Shown: positions 31,617 to 41,434, counted from the stretch's first letter. The stretch is DNA of 64,000 nucleotides from Orientallactaga sibirica (GCA_036365145.1 JAEOAD010000031.1:12682001-12746000); one strand, 5' to 3'. Made by a program: numbers and translations. The notes: generated from the letters alone by a model not told the origin.

Positions 31617-31727
31617 AAAAAAAAAAAAAATGGCTAGCTATGATGGGGCTGAGGGCCTGGCTTCCATTCCCAACATTAGGAGGGGGAGTTTATAACAGTG
31701 GTGTTTGTTTTATCTCAATTTTTTTGT

Positions 31728-31886
31728 TGTTGTTGTTTTTTTGTTTTTCGAGGTAGGGTCTCACTCTAGCTCAGGCTGACCTGGAAATCACTCTGTAGTC
31801 TCAGGATGGCCTCGAACTCACAGCGATCTTCCTACCTCTGCCTCCTGAGTGCCGGGATTAAGGTGTGCACCACCACACCCAGCTAT
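31728..31886 (-). mobile_element. B1 SINE, near consensus
   Basis: GTTG/GTTT tail, GAGGTAGGGTCTCACTCTAG, CACCACCACACCCAGCT. Confidence 0.93.
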
Positions 31887-31889
31887 CTC

Positions 31890-32145
31890 AATTTTTAAAA
31901 AACTTTTTATTGACAACCTCAGTAAGTATAGACAATAAACCACGATAATTTCCTCCCACCTCCCCCTCCCAAATCCTCCCTCCAGTGAATCCCTTCTTTC
32001 TAATTGGTTCCTCTTCTATTTTGATGCCATCATTTTTTTTCCACTTCCTATTATGCTGGTCTTGAGTAGGTAGTGTCAGGCATTATGGATCCATGAATAT
32101 TTTGTCCATTTTGTGTCCGGATAAAAGAATTGTAAGCTACCACCA
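31890..32145 (-). mobile_element. L1 3' end (3'UTR type I), antisense, 5' truncated
   Basis: TTTTTATTGACAACCTCAGT, GACAATAAACCACGATAAT, CCTCTTCTATTTTGATGCC and CTTCCTATTATGCTGGTC are the reverse of the L1 terminus at 34350-34530. Confidence 0.75.
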
Positions 32146-33329
32146 TTTTTAAAAATTCTTTGATTGAAAAGCTTAGGCCCAGCCAGGAAATGCAAGCTTC
32201 TAGTGGGTGCTTGATAGGGTAAAAGTCCCTACAGAAGCCCAGCCCAGTGTCTGCCTTCCAATTCCACCTTCCCAGTGTTCCCCCGCCCCATCTGTCTCAG
32301 ACACCCGCAGCAAACCTCCTCACCTTCTGTTCTAGTCGTTCCTCAGAGGCCCTGTCAGCCCATCCTCCCCCCAGGAAGCCACCACTTCCACACCTGTGAT
32401 TGGGGTTTTGTTGCGTTGTCGTTGTTTATTTATTGTTTGGTCTAAGTAGCCAAAAATGACCTTGAATTTCTGATCTTCCTACCTCACGGTGCCAAGTGCT
32501 GGGGTCACAGGCATGGCCCACCAAGCCCAGCAGACCTGTGGTCTTGAGGATAGGGTTCCAACTGCACAGTTTGTGGGAAGCATGTGCAAAGTCCTTGTGG
32601 ACACAGCCAAGGCTGGGAGAATTGGCAAAAGGGAGCTCCTGTCTCCTGCTGGGTAGTGCCCGGGTGCCTTGCTCAGAAACCATTCACGTAAGTAAATAGC
32701 TGGAAACTCCTTTTCAGTCTTTCTCAGCTCTGGGCGCCAATCCACCTCCTGGTCGGCTCTCTGGTGCCATCTTGTGTCTGTCTCCTAAACCTAATTATCC
32801 AGCTTTCTTAAAGCTTTTTCATGACCAACCATAGTATTTCAGGCAGGACCTGAGCGGACAATCGTAAACAGAACACAAGAACTTTAAGCCCCCTTTCTTG
32901 TACGGACTTGTATGGAGATAGGAAAGCCATTATGAAACTCAAGGAAGTCTTGTCTGACGCTCTGGACACGGGAGAGTTCAGAATGAGGGCGGACATCTCA
33001 CACTAAGCTTACTGTTTAACAACTTTTCTACAAGTTGATCCTGACCTTCAGGAAATGAAATGAATATAGAAGAATTACCAATCTGAAAAGCCGCAATCTT
33101 TTCCAAAAGGAACCACATCATCCTGATGTCACTGCAAAGTCCAGGTCACATGACATACTGGCAAAACCAATTTCAGAGGGTCAGGTCCCACATGGTCATT
33201 GGTTTTTAGGGAGTTAAGTCTAATGTTCATGGTGGATGGAGAAGAGACGATAAAAATGAATTTTGAGTTTTCCCATACCACAAGGCATTTGTACCAAGGT
33301 GATTATGTATGTCAATATCACAGAATTCC
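32146..33329. other. Unique stretch with one B1 relic
   Basis: A reverse-strand B1 relic sits at about 32410-32535 (CAAGTGCTGGGGTCACAGGC, CAAGCCCAGC). The rest has no recognised family and no supported exon. Confidence 0.4.
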
Positions 33330-34535
33330 TTCCTGATAGTGGTGCGCCCAGAAGCCACAGATGGTTGTGACAAAAATTTCAGTGTCAGGAATGGGAAACA
33401 TTCTAGTGAGTTGTTGGGCAGGGAGGCCCCTGACGCCTCCAAATCATTACAGGTTATTGCCAAGGCTCTAGCTTGCCCACCAGAACTAGATGGCAAGAAG
33501 CTATTGCTAAAAACTCCATAAGCAGGTCACTGAGAAATCAATCTGGCTATCCTGGGCTACATATCAAGATCCTGTCTTAAAAAGAAAAAGGGGACTGGAA
33601 ATAATGGCTTAGTGGTTAAGATGCTAGCCTGCAAAGCCTAATGACCCATGTTTGATTTCCCAGTACCCATGTAAGCCAGATGCACAAGGTGGCACATGTG
33701 TCTGGAGTTTGTTTGCAGTGGCTGGAGGCCACTGTCTGTCTCTCTTCTGTCTCTGCTTGCAAATAAATAATTAATTAATTAATTTTAAAAAAAAAAAACA
33801 AGTTTGCCAGTGGACATTGCAAGCCTTACGTTTGGCCAACCAGGCCAAATGACTGAATGGGTACAATAGTGGCATGTGTTATAGGGAAACCAACTGCCCT
33901 CTAATTGGACTGGAGGCCTGCTCTATGGGAGGGAATACATGCCTAGTACTGAAAACCTAATTAAAAGCCTATGGCAGGGGAGGTCATGAGCCCTAAGAGT
34001 GTATCACCTGCTCTTATCTGGCTAAATGCATATATTATGCTCACCAAACTGCCCTGTAAGCATTTTACTTAACGTTCATACCTATATATTAATGCTACTC
34101 TCACTTTTGGTTCAGATTTCAGAGTGACCAATAGGAGGACCCAGAAGGCACCATGGTGCTGAGAAAAAGTGACAGAGAAGTGCTCAGCACTGAAACATCT
34201 CTAACACACCTTCCAAGGCTCAAGGTCCACTGGGGAAGAGGGGGCAGAAAGAATGTAAGAGCCAAAGGAATGACTGTGTACAATGCAATCATCCAGACAG
34301 AACTTGACCTCGATATCCACAACCTCACAGTGCCTAGTACTACCTTCAGAAGACTTTCATAATAGGAGAAAAAGAGATGACATCAAAATAAAAGAAAGAC
34401 TGATTGAGAGAGGGAGGGAATATGATGGAGAGTGGATTTGTGAAGGGGAAGTGGAGGAGGGAGGGGAGGGAATTGTCATGGTTGGTTTGTGTAATTATGG
34501 AAGCTGTCAATACAAAAATGTTAAAAAAAAAAAAA
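33330..34535 (+). mobile_element. L1 3'UTR (type I) with poly(A), 5' truncated
   Basis: It aligns with 22780-23370 and then continues to the true end: GTGCTCAGCACTGAAACATC, GAACTTGACCTCGATATCC, AATAGGAGAAAAAGAGATGA and GGAAGCTGTCAATAC, then an A run at 34519-34534. A DIP (33592-33800) and a short B1 3' fragment (33546-33590) interrupt it. It is the best copy in the window for defining this 3'UTR. Confidence 0.85.
33592..33800 (+). mobile_element. DIP SINE in L1 3'UTR
   Basis: GGACTGGAAATAATGGCTTAG to a TAATTAATTAATT and poly(A) tail; A and B boxes diverged. Confidence 0.88.
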
Positions 34536-34539
34536 AAGT

Positions 34540-35457
34540 GGACTGGAGAGATGGCTTACTAGTTAAAGCCTACAAAACCTAAGGACCCAGGTTTTGTGAG
34601 GGGTGCCAGAATAGCAGTTAATTAGGCAGGATCAGGGCGGCATTTAAAGGGAGGGGTCTTGGGATGCCACACTCATCTCAGCTTGCCCCACCTGCATCAG
34701 TCCTGGGATTTAGTGCTTATCCATCCCTCCCAATTAAATCCCTCTCAAGTGTGCACCCTGCCCTGACCAGCCCTGGTTTGGGTGGATTTCTCCTCTAAGC
34801 CCAGACCAATTGGCTAGTGTAGGTGTGCCTAGGCAGGATAACACAAATCCTATATCCCCTGGGCCCACAAGAGAGGGGCCCGTTTTCTCCTCTCTTGAAC
34901 TGGCAGCAGCATCTTTGGATGGGAAAGAGCTCTTTTCCACCCCAGCAGTCATGCCTGGGTGGGAAGATTATTACCATCTTCACTTTTGATCCTTCTTAAA
35001 AGTGCATATTATTTTAAAATTCCCTCTCACATTTTTTCTAAAATCCTTACCTGGTCACATGGACTCCTGCACTACACATAGCCCACATGGGCTTTTGGAC
35101 TCCACATGGTGTATTTCTCATCTCCCCACTCTGTTTCCCCACACCTCTCAACCTTCCTCTTTCCACACCTTTTTGTAAAATCTGAATAAAATGTGGTATT
35201 TTAAGAATCATTCTCTTGAATCTGGGATTGCCAATTCTTTGGTTAGTTTGCAGATCTGAGCTCAAGGCTTGGGGTTCCAGGAAGTACCCCACAACCCCAA
35301 TTTTCCCTTACAGTTTGATTCCCCAATACCCACATAGGCCAAATGCATGAGGGGGCACATGCATCTGGAGTTTGTTTGCAGTGGCTGGAGGCCCTGGCAG
35401 ACCCATTCTGTGTGTGTATGTCTTTCTCTCTCTCTCTCAAATAAATAAAAGAAAATC
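34540..35457 (+). mobile_element. DIP SINE split by an ERV solo LTR
   Basis: The head (ACTGGAGAGATGGCTTACTA to GACCCAGGTTT, 34540-34594) and the remainder (GTTTGATTCCCCAATACCC to AAATAAATAAAAG, 35313-35457) join exactly at GTTT, which is present once on each side. Confidence 0.93.
34595..35312 (+). mobile_element. Solo ERV LTR, 718 bp, GTTT target duplication
   Basis: It starts TGTGAGGGGTGCCAG and ends TTTTCCCTTACA, so it has TG...CA ends with imperfect inverted termini (TGTGAGGGG against TGTAAGGG). AATAAA at 35185-35190 is a possible polyadenylation signal. The 4-bp duplication GTTT (34591-34594 and 35313-35316) within a DIP defines the ends exactly. A 4-bp duplication is typical of class I (gamma-like) ERVs. 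It does not resemble the MaLR LTRs nearby, and no viral gene is present. Confidence 0.9.
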
Positions 35458-35465
35458 ATTTTTAG

Positions 35466-35655
35466 CCAGGCGTGGTGGCACACGCCTTTAATCCCAGCAC
35501 TTGGGAGGCAGAGGTAGGAGGATCGCTGTGAGTTGGAGGACACCCTGAGACTACATAGTGAGTTTCAGATCAGCCTGGACTAGAGTGAGACCCTACCTCG
35601 AAAAACCAAAAAAAAAAAAAAAAAAAAAGAATCAATGAACAGTAAAAAAAAAAAA
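35466..35655 (+). mobile_element. B1 SINE with probable 3' transduction
   Basis: A near-consensus B1 (CCAGGCGTGGTGGCACACGC) has poly(A) at about 35608-35628, then 16 extra bases (GAATCAATGAACAGT) and a second poly(A). The 14-bp target-site duplication AAAATCATTTTTAG (35452-35465 and 35656-35669) encloses both tails, so the extra sequence came with the insertion. Confidence 0.9.
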
Positions 35656-35754
35656 AAAATCATTTTTAGAAAACAGTTTGCTTTTGTTCTAGCACCCAAC
35701 AATCAAAGCTTTGTTCCTTGAGCATATTCGTAAATATTTGAAAGATCATCTTAA

Positions 35755-35921
35755 ACCAAGCATAGTGGCACATACCTTTAATCCCAGCACTTGGGAGGCA
35801 GAGAGGTAGGAGGATCACTGAGAATTGGAGGCCACCCTGAGACTGCATAGTGAATTCCAGGTCAGCCTGGACTAGAGTGAGCCCCTACCTCGAAAAACCA
35901 AAAAAAAAAAAAAAAAAAAAA
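35755..35921 (+). mobile_element. B1 SINE
   Basis: CCAAGCATAGTGGCACATAC to GAGTGAGCCCCTACCTCG and a poly(A) tail. Confidence 0.9.
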
Positions 35922-35944
35922 GAAAAGAAAATGAAATTTTAAAC

Positions 35945-36480
35945 CAGGCATAGTGGCACACACATGCCCAGTTTAAGATTTCATTAACCTGTTCTGATTT
36001 CCTCCACCATCGTGGTTCATTGCAGTTGCCTGAAATCTCACCATGTCTTCTCACAAGACTTTCAGAATCAAGCGATTCCTTGCCAAGAAACAAAAACACA
36101 ACGTCCCATTCCCCAATGGATTCAGATGAAAACTGGCAACAAAATTAGGTACAACTCTAAGAGAAGACACTGGAGGATAACCAAGCTGGGTGTGTAAGGA
36201 TTTGCACACTCAACGATTGATTCTACCAAATGGAGCCAATAAAGTCTTCACTGCAGAGGTTTCTGCATTTGAAATTGGAATCCTATTTTACTTTCTATTG
36301 ATCTACATGGATGTGTTGGTCCAAAAAATAAATGTAAATCCTTTTGAAAAAAAATTTCATTAATCCCGGTACTCAGGGAGTAGAGGCAGGAGAATTACCA
36401 TGAGTTTGAAGCCACCCTGAGACTACATAGTGAATTCCAGGTCAGCCTGGGCTAGAGCAAGACCCTATCTTGAAAAAAAA
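35945..36480 (+). mobile_element. B1 SINE split by the RPL39 retrocopy
   Basis: B1 head CCAGGCATAGTGGCACACAC at 35945 and body TAATCCCGGTACTCAGGG to GACCCTATCTTG (36361-36475) flank the retrocopy. About 20 bases between head and insertion are not B1-like. Confidence 0.8.
35988..36353 (+). pseudogene. Rpl39-ps: RPL39 processed pseudogene, frameshifted
   Basis: A retrocopy of the mRNA for the 51-residue 60S ribosomal protein eL39. ATG is at 36043; the frame reads [18 protein letters not shown], then loses one base near codon 21-22, after which the second frame continues [19 protein letters not shown] to a TAA at 36195-36197. Substitutions include an arginine-to-isoleucine near the C-terminus. 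There are no introns, a 3'UTR with AATAAA (about 36238) follows, and a short poly(A) ends at 36353. The 10-bp duplication ATTTCATTAA (35978-35987 and 36354-36363) marks L1-mediated insertion. The frameshift leaves no functional protein. Confidence 0.95.
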
Positions 36481-36544
36481 TAAAATAAAATCTTTAGAAA
36501 TAAACATTTAGCCACACATGCATAATCAATAAATGAAATACTTT

Positions 36545-36800
36545 CTTTTTAAGTGGTGTGCACCCACATCTGTAACTGCAGTCCATGGGGTCGAGGTAAG
36601 GGGACTGGCACTGAAGAACCACTGTGACTTATGAATGGACAGAAGCTCCAGATCCAGGCAGAGAGTCCTCTCAGGGAAAGGACTCAGATGAGTGATGAGC
36701 GAAACACCAAGTTCTCCTCTACCTTCTGCACACACTTCACATGGAGCACACACAACTACACATACACGTACCACACTTCGTACACACATAAACGCATGAA
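36545..36800 (+). mobile_element. B4 SINE 3' part
   Basis: GTGTGCACCCACATCTGTAA, CAAGTTCTCCTCTACCTTC and a CA-rich tail; the tRNA-like head is missing. Confidence 0.5.
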
Positions 36801-36804
36801 TCAT

Positions 36805-36915
36805 AAGCCTATAATCTCCAGCCCTTGGGAGGTTGAGGCAGGAGAACCCGAGTTCAAGACCAGCCTCAATTGAACATCTAGTTAGAAGCCAGCCTGGCCA
36901 CAAGAGACCTTCTCC
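36805..36915 (+). mobile_element. Old B1 SINE fragment
   Basis: CCTATAATCTCCAGCCCTTG, GAGGCAGGAGAACCCGAG and CCAGCCTGGCCACAAGAGAC. Confidence 0.65.
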
Positions 36916-36918
36916 TAA

Positions 36919-37160
36919 GGGCTGGAGAAATGGCTTAGCGGTTAAGGCATTTGCCTGCGAAGCCAAAGGATCCTGGTTTGATTCTCCAGGACCCACGTAA
37001 GCCAGATGCACAAGGGGCACATGTATCAGGAGTTCGTTTGCAGTGGCTAGAGGCCCTAGTGTGCCCATTCTCTCTCTGTCTGCCTTCCCTTCTATCTCTC
37101 TCTTTCTCTGCCTCCCTTCTCTCTCTCAATCTCTCTGCTTGCAAATAAATTTTTTAAAAA
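36919..37160 (+). mobile_element. DIP SINE
   Basis: GGGCTGGAGAAATGGCTTAG to CTTGCAAATAAATTTTT. An open frame of 180 codons on the opposite strand is only an accident of this and neighbouring repeats. Confidence 0.92.
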
Positions 37161-37170
37161 AGAGAGACCT

Positions 37171-37456
37171 GGGCTGTAGAGATGGCTTAGCGATTAAGGC
37201 GCCTGCCTCCTAAGCCTAAGAAGAATGCTGGTTCCAATCTCCAGTGGTTCCAATCTCGAGGTCCCACGTTTAGCCAGATGCAGTGACACAAGGGCACAAT
37301 GCCGCACTTGACCACAAGGGGCCTCACGCATCTGGATTTCATTCATAGCAGCTGAGAGGCTGCTGGCGCACCCATCTCTATCTGTCTCCCTCTCCCTCTC
37401 TCTCTCACTGTCTCTCTCTGTGTCTCTCAAAAAAAAAAAAAAAAAAAAAGAGGGAG
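37171..37456 (+). mobile_element. DIP SINE, variant subfamily II
   Basis: GGGCTGTAGAGATGGCTTAG, CGTTTAGCCAGATGCAGTG, AATGCCGCACTTGACC, CAGCTGAGAGGCTGCTGG. It contains a short duplication of TGGTTCCAATCTC (about 37229 and 37245). The left end of tandem duplication A (37347) is inside it. Confidence 0.92.
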
Positions 37457-38215
37457 AGAGAGAGACCTTATCTTAAAAGCAAATCAAAACCAAAAAATCT
37501 CAAAATGTTTCAGATCTTAGAGCATTCCTATTTCAGACATTCAGAAATGCTAGCCTGCATCTGGATTTTAAATGCCAACACCCCAGAAGTTGAAACCTTT
37601 TCTAATTCCTATGGAATTGCAAATGCATCTTCCTTCCTCTGCTTCACAAAGAAATACAGAAAATGGAAGGTGCTTCCAGCAAGTTCCACAGGAAAAGGGA
37701 GGGAAAGGTTAGTTTGGAGTTATAATCCCTCACAGCTGTCAGTGTCTTTGACTTTAAATTATGTCCTGTACCCTCAGAGACCTTATCCCAAAGCGGCCTC
37801 ACTCGCACGACTGGGACGCAGGCTATGTTCTTGGAACCCAGCCAGGTTTCCACTTCAAGGCTCCACGTAACCTGCAGGGTGCAAGCAGAACAGCACCCTG
37901 GGACAGGGGAGGAAGCTGGGCTTTTCACATCTGGGGCCAAGTTGTAAGCCAAAAGATTAATTTACAGAGACAGATCCTTATAACTCAGAAAGAATGCCTC
38001 AGAAAAGGATATGGCAATGCTTCCTTGGAGAGGAGGAACACAGATGGAGCCCTCTTTTTTCTTTTTTCTTTTTTTCCCTTTGAGGTGCTTTTTCTGGAAA
38101 TTCTTGTGATGAGTGCCAAAATGAAATTCACAGTTTATTAAATTTATTTTATTTTAGTGGATCATCCCAAACCCTAAGGCTACCTGTTTGTTCTGTTTGT
38201 TAAAAAACAGAGCGG
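37457..38215. other. Unique DNA in duplication A, copy 1
   Basis: No repeat family recognised. The open frame present in copy 2 (39435-40070) is broken here, because 37863 reads CCACGTAACC instead of CCACTAACC, one extra base. Confidence 0.6.
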
Positions 38216-38380
38216 GCCAGGCATGGTGGTGCACACCTTTAATCCCAGCACTCAGGAGGCAGAGGTAGGAGGATTGCCGTGAGTTTGAGGCCAGTCTGAG
38301 ATTAGATAGTTAATTCCAGGTCAGCCTGGGCTAGGGTGAAGCACTACCTTGAAAACCAAAAAAAAAAAAAAAAAAAAAAA
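38216..38380 (+). mobile_element. B1 SINE (duplication A, copy 1)
   Basis: GGGCCAGGCATGGTGGTGCA to GGTGAAGCACTACCTTG and poly(A). Confidence 0.92.
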
Positions 38381-38387
38381 CAGAGCC

Positions 38388-38552
38388 AAGGCTGGGTGTG
38401 GTAGCACATGACTTTAATTCCTGCACTGGGGAGGCGAGGTAGGAGGATTGCTGTGAGTTCAAGGCCACCCTGAGAATACGTAGTGAATTCCAAGTCAGCC
38501 TGGGCCAGAATGAGACCCTACCTTGAAAAACCAAAAAAGAAAAAGAAAAAGA
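38388..38552 (+). mobile_element. B1 SINE (duplication A, copy 1)
   Basis: GGCTGGGTGTGGTAGCACAT to GAATGAGACCCTACCTTG. Confidence 0.9.
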
Positions 38553-38872
38553 AACTCTCAGCAGCTTCTCTCCAGGTGACTCAAGTGGTCCCTTGATGTG
38601 CAAAGGTGCCTTCCATGCCATAGTCTCTGGGGGTCATAAAGGTGGTATTGCCAAGAAACCTGGAACCCTCATCTTACTAACCAAGAAATAGCAGTTTTGG
38701 ATCAAAAGTAACTTTGTTATATACGTTCAGTATATACAAAGATTAAAAGTGATTTTCATGAGTCTTCCAGTTTCATGCTTTTTTTTAAGACTTAGATAGA
38801 CTTTATTAGATTAAGAGAAGGAAAGCAAAAAGAAGGTACAGAGAGCTCCTGCCATGAGGAAGGTAGGAGAGG
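38553..38872. other. Unique DNA in duplication A, copy 1
   Basis: Nothing recognised; repeated at about 40486-40799. Confidence 0.5.
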
Positions 38873-39058
38873 TGTTGTAGTCAGCTTCACATTGCTGGGA
38901 TGAACTTCCAAACCAGACACAGTGTTTCGGAAGAATGGGATTTATTTCAGCTTAAAAATGCAAGGAAGTTCCATCAATGGCAGAAGAAGCACATTCCCAC
39001 TCATAAATCCAAGCATAGAAACCACTACCAGCCAGCAAACACCAAAAAGCAGCAAGAG
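38873..39058 (-). mobile_element. MaLR-type LTR fragment (duplication A, copy 1)
   Basis: TGTTGTAGTCAGCTTCACATTGCTGGGATG is the 3' end of the same LTR as at 40800. Its other half is missing because the duplicated unit ends in the DIP just downstream. Confidence 0.7.
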
Positions 39059-39230
39059 GGGCTGGAGAGATGGCTCAGCAGTTAAGGCGCTTGCCTGCAA
39101 AGCCTAATGACTAGGATTTGATTCCCCAGTACTCACATAAAGCCAGATGCACAAAATGGCACATACATCTGGAGTTCATTTGCAGCAGCTGGAGGCCCTG
39201 GCACATCGATTTTCTTTCTCCTTCATTCTC

Positions 39231-39261
<31 letters not shown>

Positions 39262-39277
39262 CATGCAAATAAAAATA
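39059..39277 (+). mobile_element. DIP SINE cut by the duplication junction
   Basis: GGGGCTGGAGAGATGGCTCAG to CATGCAAATAAAAATA; the rest of its tail is replaced by DIP-II sequence at 39278. Confidence 0.92.
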
Positions 39278-39434
39278 AGCAGCTGAGAGGCTGCTGGCGC
39301 ACCATCTCTATCTGTCTCCCTCTCCCTCTCTCTCTCACTGTCTCTCTCTGTGTCTCTCTCCAAAAAAAAAAAAAAAAAAGAGGGAGAGAGAGAGACCTTA
39401 TCTTAAAAGCAAATCAAAACCAAAAAATCTCAAA

Positions 39435-40070
39435 ATGTTTCAGATCTTAGAGCATTCCTATTTCAGACATTCAGAAATGCTAGCCTGCATCTGGATTTTA
39501 AATGCCAACACCCCAGAAGTTGAAACCTTTTCTAATTCCTATGGAATTGCAAATGCATCTTCCTTCCTCTGCGTCACAAAGAAATACAGAAAATGGAAGG
39601 TGCTTCCAGCAAGTTCCACAGGAAAAGGGAGGGAAAGGTTAGTTTGGAGTTATAATCCCTCACAGCTGTCAGTGTCTTTGACTTTAAATTATGTCCTGTA
39701 CCCTCAGAGACCTTATCCCAAAGCGGCCTCACTCGCACGACTGGGACGCAGGCTATGTTCTTGGAACCCAGCCAGGTTTCCACTTCAAGGCTCCACTAAC
39801 CTGCAGGGTGCAAGCAGAACAGCACCCTGGGACAGGGGAGGAAGCTGGGCTTTTCACATCTGGGGCCAAGTTGTAAGCCAAAAGATTAATTTACAGAGAC
39901 AGATCCTTATAACTCAGAAAGAATGCCTCAGAAAAGGATATGGCAATGCTTCCTTGGAGAGGAGGAACACAGATGGAGCCCTCTTTTTTCTTTTTTCTTT
40001 TTTTCCCTTTGAGGTGCTTTTTCTGGAAATTCTTGTGATGAGTGCCAAAATGAAATTCACAGTTTATTAA
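39435..40070 (+). other. 211-codon open frame in duplication A, copy 2
   Basis: An uninterrupted frame from ATG 39435 to TAA 40068-40070. It has no recognised domain, and its last part (LFFLFSFFPFEVLFLEIL) comes from a T-rich run. Copy 1 of the same sequence is frameshifted at about 37863. I regard it as chance, not as a gene. Confidence 0.15.
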
Positions 40071-40144
40071 ATTTATTTTATTTTAGTGGATCATCCCAAA
40101 CCCTAAGGCTACCTGTTTGTTCTGTTTGTTAAAAAACAGAGCGG

Positions 40145-40312
40145 GCCAGGCATGGTGGTGCACACCTTTAATCCCAGCACTGGGAGGCAGAGGTAGGAGG
40201 ATTGCCGTGAGTTTGAGGCCAGTCTGAGATTAGATAGTTAATTCCAGGTCAGCCTGGGCTAGGGTGAAGCACTACCTTGAAAAACCAAAAAAAAAAAAAA
40301 AAAAAAAAAAAA
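40145..40312 (+). mobile_element. B1 SINE (duplication A, copy 2)
   Basis: Counterpart of 38216-38380, with a longer A tail. Confidence 0.92.
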
Positions 40313-40327
40313 ACAGAGCAGAGCCAA

Positions 40328-40485
40328 GGCTGGGTGTGGTAGCACATGACTTTAATTCCTGCACTGGGAGGCGAGGTAGGAGGATTGCTGTGAGTTCAAG
40401 GCCACCCTGAGAATCGTAGTGAATTCCAAGTCAGCCTGGGCCAGAATGAGACCCTACCTTGAAAAACCAAAAAAGAAAAAGAAAA
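40328..40485 (+). mobile_element. B1 SINE (duplication A, copy 2)
   Basis: Counterpart of 38388-38552. Confidence 0.9.
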
Positions 40486-40799
40486 TCTCAGCAGCTTCTC
40501 TCCAGGTGACTCAAGTGGTCCCTTGATGTGCAAAGGTGCCTTCCATGCCATAGTCTCTGGGGGTCATAAATGTGGTATTGCCAAGAAACCTGGAACCCTC
40601 ATCTTACTAACCAAGAAATAGCAGTTTTAGATCAAAAGTAACTTTGTTATATCGTTCAGTATATACAAAGATTAAAAGTGATTTTCATGAGTCTTCCAGT
40701 TTCATGCTTTTTTAAGACTTAGATAGACTTTATTAGATTAAGAGAAGGAAAGCAAAAAGAAGGTACAGAGAGCTCCTGCCATGAGGAAGGTAGGAGAGG
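40486..40799. other. Unique DNA in duplication A, copy 2
   Basis: Counterpart of 38553-38872; nothing else recognised. Confidence 0.5.
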
Positions 40800-40985
40800 T
40801 GTTGTAGTCAGCTTCACATTGCTGGGATGAACTTCCAAACCAGACACAGTGTTTCGGAAGAATGGGATTTATTTCAGCTTACAGATGCAAGGGAGTTCCA
40901 TCAATGGCAGAAGAAGCACGTTCCCACTCATAAATCCAAGCACAGAAACCACTACCAGCCAGCAAACACCAAAAAGCAGCAAGAG

Positions 40986-41225
40986 GGGCTGGAGAGATGG
41001 CTCAGCAGTTAAGGCGCTTGCCTGCAAAGCCTAACGACTAGGATTTGATTCCCCAGTACTCACATAAAGCCAGATGCACAAAATGGCACATACATCTGGA
41101 GTTCATTTGCAGCAGCTGGAGGCCCTGGCACATCGATTTTCTTTCTCCTTCATGCTTTCTCTCCTCTCTTTCTCTCTCTCTCTCTCTCCATGCAAATAAA
41201 AATAAAATAAAATATTTTCTTTAAA
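40986..41225 (+). mobile_element. DIP SINE
   Basis: GGGCTGGAGAGATGGCTCAG to AAATAAAATAAAATATTTTC; complete counterpart of the DIP cut at 39277. Confidence 0.93.
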
Positions 41226-41235
41226 AAAAAAAAGC

Positions 41236-41391
41236 GGGGCTGGAGAAATGGCTTAGTGGTTAAACGCTTGCCTGTGAAGCCTAAGGACCCCAGTTCAAGG
41301 CTTGATTCCCCAGTACTCACATAAGCCAGATGCACAAGATGGTGCATGTGTCTGGAGTTCGTTTACAGTTACAGGGCTGGAGGCCCTGGTC

Positions 41392-41434
<43 letters not shown>

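Larger units (their letters stand above)
31042..31620 (+). mobile_element. B4 SINE split by a DIP
   Basis: The 5' part GCTGGAGAGATGGCTCAGTG to AGTAAATAAAGAGAGGAATA (31042-31276) continues at 31480 with GGAGAGCAATGGAGGAAGAC, CTCTGATGTCGATC and a CATA-rich tail, which is the normal B4 order. Confidence 0.82.
37347..39277 (+). repeat. Tandem duplication A, copy 1 (about 1.93 kb)
   Basis: Positions 37347-39277 are repeated directly at 39278-41205 with only scattered substitutions and small indels. The unit holds the 3' part of a DIP-II, unique DNA, two B1s, a MaLR-type LTR fragment and most of a DIP. The junction at 39277/39278 joins a DIP tail (GCAAATAAAAATA) to mid-DIP-II sequence (AGCAGCTGAGAGG), with at most a base or two shared. 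Confidence 0.95.
39278..41205 (+). repeat. Tandem duplication A, copy 2
   Basis: It repeats 37347-39277. Differences include CTTCAC to GTCAC near 39573, loss of one base at 39797, loss of bases in CACTCAGGAGG (40179), ATACGTAG (40413) and ATACGTTC (40653), and longer or shorter A runs. Confidence 0.95.

Noticed and set aside
36526..37068. 180-codon frame on the minus strand
   Set aside because: It runs through a DIP, an old B1 and a B4 part; the peptide is repeat-derived.
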